From NCBI GenBank assembly GCA_020631735.1, contig CM036215.1, positions 11,496,346 through 11,560,345 on the forward strand: DNA of 64,000 nt, written 5' to 3'. Under the pieces are notes generated by a model that worked only from the letters and a program-made list of their open reading frames with translations, made no database searches and was not told where the DNA came from. The position numbers were made by a program, and so were the translations under genes. Shown in pieces: positions 34,849-45,105 of this stretch (its first letter is position 1; each line of letters opens with the position of its first letter). The DNA comes from Saccharum officinarum (Eukaryota; Streptophyta; Magnoliopsida; Poales; Poaceae).

Positions 34849-36554
34849 GGGCACGTACAACGGCTCTTTCGTCCCGTCTCTTCGTCGCTCTTTTTACAAA
34901 AACCTCCCTGTCAAAGCCTGGAGACGGAGCCGTCGTCTTCTCGTGAGGCGACGGAGCCGGCCCGTGCTCCCATGTTGAGAAGACGACCTGAGCAGTGTTG
35001 TACCATCCGTCTCTCCATCTCGATGGTGCGCAGATCCCGGGCTCGCGCGTGCCCGGATGTGGTTTGGGGGCGCGGGAGCCGTCGTACCAAAATCGTCTCC
35101 CTAGTTGCCGAGCAAGGGTGCCGCTTCATCTGTGGCTGCTGCGTCATCGGCAGCAGCGGCGATGTCGTCCCCGGTGTAGACCTTCGGTCGCAGAAGCGGC
35201 TCAACGGCGGCAGCCCGCAACCTCGCTCCCGTTTGTACGGCATTGGGTGCCCTCGCCGCCGCCCCATGCCCGAGTCGATGCCACGCTCCGCCCTGCTGAG
35301 CTCGAGGCGGAGCTCTCGCAGCCCCAGTTTGGGAGTTTGTCGTCGAGTTGTTCATGGAGTTCTCGAATTGTATTTTAGACACCTGTGGTGCATGTATTCT
35401 GAATTGTGGCTGTTTTCTGACAGCAGTGTCTATTCTATTTCTCTGAGTTCAGGTAAAGAACCTGAAACTGATGGATGGAGCAGTTCTCCTTGCAAGTTCA
35501 GACTATCTTTATCGAAACCTGAAACTGATGGATGGAGGCAAGTTGGATAGGATCTGTGCAACCTGTTTTCTTTAGCAGCTGGAAAGAACAGTGGTTATAT
35601 GTATTAGGACGATTGAGATTTTATCTGGCTTTCTCTGTACTAACTTAACAGAATTGTAGTGCAATTTGAACTCCTTGTTGATCATGAGATGGGGTAGGAA
35701 TGCAGTTTCAGGTTTTCTTCGAAAGGCAGGTGCTGTCTGCAAGTTTAGGAATGCAATTTCTCATATAGGAGCTATTTAGGCAACTTTGTACAAGTCTCAG
35801 CTCTATTGCCCTCTATGTCAATAATCTAGTTGGTACCATACCTGCAACAATTGTGAAAATTACAAATCTTCAGAAGCTATACCATCCTTCCCTCTGTTTA
35901 TGCATCTATGCTTGTTATTTTTCTAGCTTTGAATTGTGCATGGAGGAGCAGATTAGGCAATGTGTCAATATAAGGAACAGAGAGGCAATGGATTGTTCAA
36001 AGAATCTCTGTTTGAAGAATTTGTGCTCAGTTTCATAGTCTTATTTAAAAAATTGGTGCCTACAGAATGGAGAAAATGGGTTATGGAATTTAGAAGGAAA
36101 TTTGGCTGACAGGAGCAAACAGACAGAGGCTGGTTAGCAGATCAATCCAACTATTGAAACATCGATTTCAGTATACACTACAAGCTGGCTATGAAGAACA
36201 AGGACTTGGCTAGATGAAACAAGTAATTTAATTAATTGTCTGATGACAAGCTGAATGAAACATGAAACAATGATCAAACTGTGAGCTCCTGAATGAACCA
36301 AATATTAGACAATGATCAAGAAGGATCTAATCGAGCACATATGGCAACGCTATAGAAACAAAGAAAATTAGACAAAAGGTGTTGCAACTATATATAACAT
36401 AATTATTATATAATTGATCCTAGCTACATGCAAAGCATTAAACAACTTAGAGACAGACTCTCGTTTGTGGGTTGTATGACCTATCTTTATATCTGTATGT
36501 ACGATAGATTCGAGGCGCTTAGAGACGAAGCCCGTCTGTGGGTTGTACATGCCC
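34849..36554. mobile_element. Non-autonomous PIF/Harbinger transposon
   Basis: TTA duplications (34846-34848 and 36555-36557) flank terminal inverted repeats: GGGCACGTACAACGG on the left, and on the right GGGCATGTACAACCC when reverse complemented. A second partial copy of the right subterminal sequence lies about 80 bases inside (near 36447-36480). TTA duplication and GGGC-ACAAC ends are typical of PIF/Harbinger. The 1706-bp interior has no transposase, but holds a GC-rich 5' block (34880-35350), a duplicated AACCTGAAACTGATGGATGG phrase (about 35459 and 35516) and an LRR-like stretch. Confidence 0.85.
35811..35884 (+). pseudogene. Possible leucine-rich-repeat fragment inside the PIF/Harbinger element
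   Basis: In one plus-strand frame this reads LYVNNLVGTIPATIVKITNL followed by QKLY, which fits one plant extracellular LRR unit (NxLxGxIPxxIxxLxxLxxL). It is only one repeat and stops flank it. It may be a captured piece of a receptor-like kinase or LRR-protein gene, or a chance match. Twenty-four residues are too few to be certain. Confidence 0.4.
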
Positions 36555-36557
36555 TTA

Positions 36558-36790
36558 GCCAGGCTTGCCTCCCCCGGACTTCGGGACTTCCAAGTTTCCC
36601 AGGGCTATAAATATGGACTTGGGGCTGCATCAAGGAGGCATCCTCTCGCATTTTGTTCCGTGTAACCCTGTTTCTTGTCTCCAGATTAGATCAATAGGGT
36701 TCTTCTCCTTGTAATGGGGAACAGCAAGCGTCCCGGCGGCGAACTCCCAATCTAATCAAAGACACTATTTCGACACCTGGGTAGGGCTGC
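36558..36790 (+). other. LTR-like stretch with TATA box between the PIF element and the PMD C-terminal part
   Basis: GGGCTATAAATATGG at 36602-36616 is followed by a leader-like stretch (TTTGTTCCGTGTAACC, TCCTTGTAATGG) ending near TTTCGACA at 36775. This is the layout of an LTR R-U5 region, and it could be the right end of another decayed solo LTR that the PIF element entered. Its left end, expected within 34531-34848, could not be fixed. Confidence 0.35.
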
Positions 36791-37675
36791 TCCTAATGTC
36801 GTCAACGGCTCTCCCAGTGTGGCAGACGCGCAGCTTCACCTCTCCTTTCCTCTAATGAGGATATCATCCACCATCTCCTTCGGGAGAGAGATGAATTTCG
36901 GGCTCTGCATTCCGATGCAAGTCATGACCGTGATCGTGGCATCGTGCCTATCTGCACCTTAAAATGATTTAGGATGCGCTCACCTCTTCTGAGAATAAAG
37001 TCAACATCCTCCTGACAGAACTGAACGCTTCCATCTCTCGATTCGAAGGTAGAATGTCCCCCTGGTAGTTTGTTCTTTTAAAATCTCATCCCAATAAGCT
37101 TCTGATGGATTTTCTTTGTATCAGCTCTATTATCGCAATATGAGAGTCTCTGACGTTCAGCATATCTTGCTACCCAGGCAGTCAATGTTCGATGCGTGGT
37201 GTTGGCAAGCCGCTTACAGGATATCCCGGAGTGCGCCCGGGAGATCGCCCTCCATGGTGTTCGTCGTGGCGCGGCGGTAGCTCTGGCTGCGGCACAGGTG
37301 TAGACCGGGCATGATCTCGTTTCCATGGAGCCAGGCTCCACAATGGCGGATGATCCTGACATGCACGAAGACCTAATTAAGGAGTTTGACGAGGCGGCGG
37401 TCGAGATCGTGGACATCACCCCTGCTCAGGATGTCGTGAACAAGGTCTTCGAGTAGCTTGTAATTAGGAACAAACCTTTGAATGAATAAAGTTACCCTCT
37501 TCCAGTTATGAACTCATCTCTGAAGATATTGTCTCGAGAATTGCTTTGTTTTGTGTTTGTTTTTGCTCTATAGGCGACACATATCGTATTGGCTATTGCC
37601 CCCTCGGGCTATTTTTGCGCTAAAGGCGATACTCGCAGTATCAGCTATTAGAGTCAATGAGTGAGTAATTGGCCT

Positions 37676-38947
37676 TCAAGCATTAATCCAGATGCTAGGA
37701 TAATACCTCTTCAGAAATTTTCCATTGATTGCTCTGTCAAACTCCTCTTCTCCCTCTAGCATTTCCAAGATATAAGCGTTGCCAAGCACACAACGTTTTA
37801 TCCAATAGGGACCATCCCAATTAGGCGACCACTTGCCAAATTTGCTGTCTTTAGAACCAATAGGCAGTTTTACTTTCCAAACCAGATCTCCTTCAGAGAA
37901 CTCCTTACTCCTGACCCTCTTATTGTAATGTTTAGCAACTCTCAACTTATTGGCCTCAATGTTCTCCAGAGCTCGTATCCAATGACAATTTAAGTCTTCT
38001 AAATCATCCATCATAAGGTTCTTATAAACATCGGCTGTTAAATCATTTTGCAACGTAACACTCCTTGAACCAGTCTAAACCTCCCAAGGAAGAACAGCAT
38101 TATGCCCATACACCAACTCATAGGGCGATGATTTAGTTGATCCATGACAAACCATCCTATATGCCCACAATGCTTCGTTGAGTGTTAAGTACCACTTCCT
38201 CGGTTGCTCCTCAATTTTCTTCTTAATTAACTTGATCAAGATCTGATTGGATGCTTCTGCCTGACCATTTGCTTGAGCATAATAAGGAGAAGAATTTAAT
38301 AGCTTAATTCCCATACTGGCAGCAAAATCTCTGAACTCTTCTGATGTAAACATCGTCCCCTGATCAGTAGTAATGGTCTAAGAAATTCCAAAGCGATAGA
38401 TGATGTGCTCCTTGACAAAGTCAACCATGTTCTTTAAAGTTACTGTCCTCAAAGGAATTGCCTCAACCCATTTAGTAAAATAATCTGTTGCCACCAATAT
38501 GAACTTGTGTCCCTTGCTTGAAGGTGGAAAAATTTGGCCGATCAAGTCGATTCTCCAACCTCAAAACAGCCATGGCTTGATTATCGGGTTCATAGCTGAC
38601 ACAGGCGATATCTGAACATTACCGAATCGTTGATAATCCTGACATCCTTTATAATATTCAAAGCAATCTTCTAACATTGTCGACCAAAAATATCCAGACC
38701 TGTGAATAATCCATTTCATCTTATAAGCCGATTGATTAGCCCCATAAATTCCTTCATGCACTTCTCCCATCAATACTTTCACTTTCTCTTGATTCAGGCA
38801 TTTGAGTAGGACCCCATCGACTATTTTGTAATACAACCGATCATCAAACAAAACATACTTAGTCGATTTATACCTCAACTTCCTGGTAACCTTCTGTGAC
38901 GGATTCCTGAGGTAATCGGCTATTTCTACTCTCCAATCATCGGCCAA
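37676..38947 (-). pseudogene. pol: Gypsy integrase, fragmented
   Basis: Three frames on the minus strand give integrase in order. 38561-38947 has the zinc-binding region, including EVHEGIYGANQS, WSTMLEDCFEYYKGC and QDYQRFG. 38075-38353 has the core end with SSPYYAQANGQAEASNQ and ELVYGHNAVLPWEV. 37676-38053 has the C-terminal module with RVRSKEFSEGDLVWK and PNWDGPYWIKR. Stops and frame changes separate them, so no working integrase is encoded. The last residues end only 220 bp from the stop of the convergent PMD gene. Integrase would insert the cDNA into chromosomes. The family assignment (Tat lineage) rests on the style of these motifs. Confidence 0.85.
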
Positions 38948-39234
38948 TGTTTCACTGTTAAGAATTTCTTAGAATAGTCGATAGCCTGATGCGCTCTAAG
39001 CTAGCCGATTGGCTTCTTGATTCTGTGCTCTTGGAATGTGCTAAAGAGATGTAAGAGGAAAATCTTCAAGTAATTTCTGACATTTATCATAATACCCTTC
39101 AAAATGTCATCTTTGCACTCATATAAACTGATCAACTGATTAATTACCAATTGTGAATCTCCAAATATTTCAACAGACTCTGCCTTTACTTCCTGAAAAA
39201 GTTGAAGTCCCTTAAGAATAGCTTCATACTCCGC

Positions 39235-41298
39235 TTAATTATTAGTAGCCATTGGCTTGATCTGAAAAGCAAATTTAAAACTTTCCCCCTGAGGCAAAAT
39301 AATAACAATATCAATGCCACCACCTTGCTTGCATGATGATCCATCAAAGAACATTGTCCAAGGCATTGGTTCTGAATAACTGATGCTTGGTCTATGGTGT
39401 TGAGTGATAAAATCGGCCAATATCTACCCTTTGGCTACTTTAGCCGATTCAAACCTTAAGTCAAACTCTGACAATGCAAAAATCCACTTTCCAACTCTCC
39501 CATTCAGTATTGGCATTGATAACATGTGCTTGATTATATCGGCTTTAGACACAACCGTACACTCAGCCGATAGTAAATAATGTCGCAATTTGGTGCAGGA
39601 GAAATACAAACACAAGCATAACTTTTCAATAGGAGAATATCTTGTTTCGGAATCCAAAAGCCTTCTACTTAGATAGAAGACGACTCTTTATTTTCCTTCA
39701 AACTCTTGCATAAGGGCCAATCCAATTGTTTGGCTATCCGCTGACACGTACAACTTGAAATTCTTACCTTGTTGAGGAGGAACTAACATAGGTGGTGACT
39801 TCATATACTCCTTTATTTTCTCAAACGTCTTTTGTTGTACATCACCCCATTTGAATTTTTGATTATTCTTTAATTTCAAAAGAGGAGAAAATGGTAGAAT
39901 CCTTTCTGATAGATTTGAAATAAATCTTCTGATGAAGTTGATCTTACCAAGCAGAGACTGCAATTCAGTTTTGTTAGTTGAAGGAACTGCTTCATCTATT
40001 GCCTTTATGCTCTTCTGACCAACCTCAATTCCTCTTTCATGGACCATAAAACCCAAAAACTGTCTAGCTGACACTCCAAAGGCACATTTATTTATTAGGA
40101 TTCATCCTTAAACCATGTCTTCTCGTGCACTCTAAAGTCTCCCGCATATCAGCTAGATGCTCTTTGTACCCTTTGGATTTTACCACCACATCATCAATAT
40201 AAATCTCAACAATTCTGCCAATCAACTTATGAAAAATATAATTCATTGCTCTTTGATAAGTTGCACCAGTATTCTTCAAACCAAAAGTCATTACAGCTCA
40301 TTCGAATAAGTCGATTGCACCTGAGCACCTGAAAACCATTTTAGCTATATCTTCTATGACCATAAAGATCTAATTATAACCTGCATTGTCATCCATAAAG
40401 CTCATAACCTTGTGCCCAGCTGCTGCATCTACCAACATATCGGCTATTGGCATCGGATAACCATCCATCGGTGTAGCCTTGTTCAAATCTCTTAAATCGA
40501 TACATACTCTTAGCTTTCCATTTTTCTTGTATACAGGCACTACATTCAATATCCATTCCGCGTACCGACATGGTCTAATAAACTTAGCCTCCAAAAATCT
40601 TTCAGTCTCCTTCTTAATATCATCAAGAACATTTAGATTGAATTTCCTTGGAGCCTATTTAAATGGCTAGTACTCAGACTTGATTGGTAACCGATGCTCA
40701 ACAATTGATCTAAACTAGGCATTTCATAATACTACCAAGCAAAACAATCTTTAAATTCCTTTAATAATTCTATCAGCTCTCGTTTATACTTAAGATCCAA
40801 CTTAGCACTTACATACGTCGGTCTAGGCCTATCTCCAGGACCAATATCTACTTCTTTTAACTCATCAGCTGATGTAAAGCCATGTCCTAGTTTGCCATCA
40901 GTACCATCTATTGGATTATCCATTTAAAACAAACTCTCAGAGCCGACTACTTGGATCGGCTATTGGCCTTCATTGTTGATTCTAATGAAGCCTCCTTCCC
41001 AAAATTTGCCAGAAAAACACTCAAAATCTTCCAGCTCCCAAAACATTGGATCAGTTGTTGCTATACTCACAAACTCATCAGCATAAACCAACTCAACATA
41101 GTCTCTATGCCACTGAATCAAGCATTGATGCATAGTTGATGGCACACAACAATTAGCATGAATCCAATCATGACCAAGAAGCAAATTGTATGAACTCTTT
41201 CCATCAATGAAAAGAAAGTAGTGAGCAGAGTTTTACTTTTAATTTTCAACTCAACATTTATTGCCCCCTGGTCTTGGACGCATTACCTCTAAAATCTT
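39235..41298 (-). pseudogene. pol: Gypsy reverse transcriptase and RNase H, fragmented
   Basis: From upstream on the minus strand, 40960-41184 (LLGHDWIHANCC) is the protease-to-RT linker. 40370-40594 has RYAEWILNVVPVYKKNGKLR and MSFMDDNAGYN. 40088-40291 has MTFGLKNTGATYQRAM and the catalytic IYIDDVVVKSK. 39688-40074 has QFLGFMVHERGIEVGQ. 39424-39657 is the first RNase H. 39235-39420 (WTMFFDGSSCKQGGG) looks like the extra archaeal-type RNase H of the Tat lineage. Each piece is cut by stops or shifts. The upstream continuation into protease is displaced to 47262 by the large insertion at 41299-47261, whose ATCTT duplications flank it. Confidence 0.87.
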
Positions 41299-41735
41299 TG
41301 TAGCACCCGGTTTTGTAAAGAAGACCAAGCACTAACTATACATGTGCCCTGGATGTCCACACGACACATATAGCAACAGAAATGGAAATTATCAAAGAAC
41401 AATGCTTTATTACATATCGAAACAAAGTTACAACAAGGCTTACATCTATTACAAAGCATACGAAAATTATTCTTAATCTTCACTTCGGGTCTCCATACTT
41501 CATAGGGATGGTTGACTGGGGGTACACTCGCCTAGTACTCTTGGAATGTCTTAGGGAATTCCACCTTTGAATCACCATCTGGTACACATCCGGAATTTTT
41601 GTTGATTGTAAAGCAAGTGTGAGCGCACCATACTCAGCAAGTATAACATGAGGGGATGCAAGGCTCAAAAGGTTGACACGGCTGAACTACGGTAAGCACT
41701 TTTAGTTGGTCATGTTTTATTATTATACCTATGTT

Positions 41736-42604
41736 TAGGGGCAGGCCCAGGACTAGGGCCATGGCCCTAGTCGTGGCATAGAAAATTTAGGAGCAACTCT
41801 TCATTTTTTTGGCCCAACAAGGAAGCCCACTAAGGAGGGAACTAGGGCAGACCACAGGAGGGAGTGAGGAGTTGCTCGCGCTCGACGCTCAGTCACCCGC
41901 GGCCACATAGACGCCGTCACACGTGATTCACCGATTCCACTGCCTGCCACTGGCCGTCCAGTCTCGCAGTCCCGCCTCCTGTCTCGACGTGCGGCGCGCC
42001 TTCTGCTCCAATCCACCCCACCCCGCCTCCACACTTGCCAATGCGGTGACCGACCGAGGGCCAAGGCACGCCCCTCGTGGCCTCGCCCCTGCTCGCCCTT
42101 TCGCCAAGAGCCCGGAGTCACAGGGTAGCGCCGCGACAGAGCCCCCCTATCCCCTGTCCGGTCGTCCCTAGAAAATTGAAAGTGAAGGCAGGTTCTCTTC
42201 TCTTGAGTAATCAGTGACGTCTGAAGTGGAGGTATAATATTCCTTCCATTCTTCAGTAGTTCAGTCTAGGGCAGGTTCTCTTCTAATGATTTTAACTGTT
42301 AATTTGAAATTTTGATTCCAATTAAATGAAGAGTACAAGAACTCTCAAATCATCACTAGACAATAGGTATTTATTGTTCAATGTTCATTGATATGTCATA
42401 GCTATTGTCATACTATTAATTATATAGTTCAAGAATTTCTCTGGATTTACAAAATTTGCTTGAGAATATTTGTTTTCTGTGACATGCGTGTATATATATG
42501 GTCCTATAGACTATACGGTAGGCTGTAGCTTTTGGATTTTGGCCGCTAGGATTTGGCTGCCAGGATTTGGCCCTAGTCATCACCAAATCCTGGGTCTGCC
42601 ACTG
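41736..42604. mobile_element. Non-autonomous hAT transposon
   Basis: An 8-bp duplication CCTATGTT (41728-41735 and 42605-42612) flanks 17-bp terminal inverted repeats: TAGGGGCAGGCCCAGGA on the left, CAGTGGCAGACCCAGGA on the right in reverse complement. Eight-base duplications and CAGTGGCGGA-like ends identify hAT elements. Subterminal GGATTTGG repeats are visible near 42549-42570. The 869-bp interior lacks a transposase. Its GC-rich part (41820-42170) could be the 5' region of the parental element or captured sequence. Confidence 0.88.
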
Positions 42605-44225
42605 CCTATGTTACTAGGTTATGCTTAAGCTCCCAAGGTGAAAGTATAATTAATTATCATCAAGATTAATCATACCCCAAATGAACCAGGTAACCACTAA
42701 TCAATGAAGGGTCCAGGCCGCTCATGTCCGTGAGCATGGCTAATATATCAGTTTTATACTCTGCAGAGTTTGTACACGTTCAACACGAGTCGTGATTGCC
42801 CTTTGCTAGGATATCATCGACCCACTTCTAAGGTGAGCAGGCAGGGATCACTACGAAGCCTTTCACTAGTTGATCTAATAAGTAGCAGCCGCTAAGGTTT
42901 TAGTCACCCAAGAGTCATGGACACCTTCCACCAAGGTGGCACACCTCGACCTTGTCCAGCACACACCTTGTCAGACAGGGCCTATAAGCACCATGGTACC
43001 CCCTTCTTGCTCTTTTGGTAAGCTGCTGACAAACTAGAACATATCAAAATACCGGGCTAGACCAGAGCCATGTGGTCCTCGTGACTGTACTGTAAGTCCT
43101 AGGTGGTCGTTTCATGATTAGGTCCTTATGGAGGGCAGACTGGAGCACCCAAAAAGGCCCAATGCTCTAGACCTCTTCTATGTTGCTAAAAGCATCATTT
43201 TAACCATTGATTCCATAATCATTAATCAAAATTAACATTATAATGTTTGGTGATTGCAGGCTAAGCCAAACTACCGCAAAACCCATAGGTAACAAGGGTA
43301 CAGGATATCAAAAGTATACTAGGTAAGGTCCTTAGGGGTTCCTCATATTAGACACATGCATATGAAAGTGTTTAAAAGGTTATTAGGTAATCAAAGGAAC
43401 TCATGTTACACTTGCCTTCCAAAACACTTGCCGATGGTTTCACTTCTCAAATCTGCTCCTTGTGTAGTTCCTCTTCTAACATCGACAAACAATCTGTACA
43501 AGATCACAAGAGAACTTAAAAACAATACACCAAGTATTGCAAAATAGGGTAAAGGTTTTAAACACATGGAACTTGAAACTACGATCGTTGAGCGCAAAAG
43601 CAATTAACAGAAAAACCATGTGTGAAAGATAGGCCAGATAGAGACTAGAAGGTTTTGAGAAATGATAGATCAAATGAAATAAACATGACGGATATGGGCT
43701 GACTTGGAGGATTTATACAACATAAAGATTTATAGATGAAAGGTAAATGATTAGAGGGGTGTATACAAGATGGATAGGATATTAGGAAGGATGAAGTAAA
43801 CATACAAAGATTTGCAAGTTTGATGAGAGGAAACATATACATGGCAGTGAGATGGTATACTGAGATACTATCAAGAATATTTATTTCTAGCCATAGAACA
43901 TGAAGACCCAAAAACAATGGTGGTAGTTGACATAGATTGAATTTGCCAACAGCGAGGAGATTAGAGATACATGGTGAAAAGTGAAGATGAACCTATAGCT
44001 CAGGTTCAGCAAACTCCTTTAGGATATGATGATGATCATTTGGATTTGTGAAGAGGACACTTTGGAACATATTTCGACAAGTGGCTGCAGCAAGGTGAAT
44101 ACTACATCAAAGAGAAGCATGATGATGACGATTTGCACACCGGTTGAGCAAACCTAGTGGCAGACAGTGACGGTTATGATCACAAGGAATATGGTCTTAG
44201 CAGCACCAAACTGAGATCATTTTTG

Positions 44226-45105
44226 GTGGGCTTGTTGTGAACCATATGCAGTATGATCTAGCAAAAGTGCATGTCATTTTGAGCATTGGATGACCAGTAA
44301 ACACGATCACAAAACGGAAGCGCTGCTGACAGATGGACAGCAAGGGTAGCAGCCACTGTGGCATCTATATCTCGGTCATCGTGGCACCCATGGATAAACC
44401 AACTTGCTGAGGCATGTGTAAGTTCATGATACACAGGTGGGTAAAAGGATTTGACAAATGAAATAGTGGATTTTCGGGAACACACGCGCCAACCAGCTGC
44501 AGCGCAGCTGCGGGGCAGTAGGAACAGTGAGCACAAAAAGAATGATATCCCTTTCATCTTTGATCCTATGGCCACGAAATTTCTCAGAGACGTGTGCAAG
44601 GATATGAAACACGCTGTGGTTGAAGGACATGGTCACTGGAGCGATGGAACAACGGGAATACGCATGCCACCGGCAGGAACGCTGCTGTGGGGCAGCAGGG
44701 ACAGCAAGCACAAGAAAAGATCATAACTCTTTCGAATTAGACTCTATAGCCATGGAATTTTACAGAGGTGTGTACAAACATATGATACAAGTGTGGATCA
44801 AAGGGATTGTCAAACGGAGTTGTAGGTTGCCCAGAACATGCATGCCAATTGACAGCAGTGCGGCTGTGTGGCTGCATGGACAGCAAGCATGAAAAATTGA
44901 TAACTCTTTTGGATTGGACGGTATGGCCACAGAATTTTATAGAGACATGTGCAGGTACTTGATACACACATGGATCAAAGGAATTGCAAAATGGAGATGT
45001 GGATTGCCGGGAATGTGCTTGACAACTGGCAGCAACGCCGCTGTCCGCGATGAACAAAAATATGATCATAGGAAAATTTCAACGGAATTTGACCCCATGT
45101 GAATT
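44226..45105. repeat. Tandem array of a ~176-180-bp unit, about five diverged copies
   Basis: The landmark GGCCACGAAATTT recurs as variants near 44570, 44749 and 44925, with weaker copies before and after. Each unit carries ATAGAGACATGTGCA-like, GATACACA-TGGATCAAAGG-like and GGCAGCAGGGACAGCAAGCA-like segments in the same order. Copies differ at many positions, so the array is old or evolves as part of the LTR. Confidence 0.75.

Larger units (their letters stand above)
30572..37456 (+). pseudogene. Plant mobile domain (PMD) gene carried antisense in the Gypsy element, copy A
   Basis: Exon 1 (30572-30598) encodes MATMDHIPE. An 80-bp intron with GTACGT donor and TTTTTCAG acceptor (30599-30678) leads into NLKDEIF. 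The PMD core follows: FKRSLVNAS, FRAWSHMVKGWKNWL, LADVFMLTGLKITG, LGKYLLGS, GPWWFIQLWLHLY, KGFPKEVTIWL, ILPTYEFYN. Two lesions break it: a one-base deletion in an A run (30964-30970) and a CGA-to-TGA stop at 31161-31163. The C-terminal part lies beyond two later insertions. It has a charged segment at about 36850-36960 (LLRERDEFRALHSD) and an acidic end at about 37230-37456 (ALHGVRRGAAVALAAAQ, VEIVDITPAQDVVNKVFE, stop 37454-37456), with further stops. A TGAATAAA-type poly(A) word at 37481-37488 follows. PMD proteins in plants affect transposon silencing and genome maintenance. Transposon-borne PMD genes are known. What this one did for the element is not established. Confidence 0.82.

Noticed and set aside
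34717..35550. 277-residue plus-strand frame inside the PIF/Harbinger element
   Set aside because: It starts outside the element, crosses its terminal repeat, is arginine- and serine-rich and has no recognisable domain. It is probably chance in GC-rich DNA.
44226..45105. CRISPR-like array
   Set aside because: The repeats are long, diverged tandem units without unique spacers, in a plant genome.
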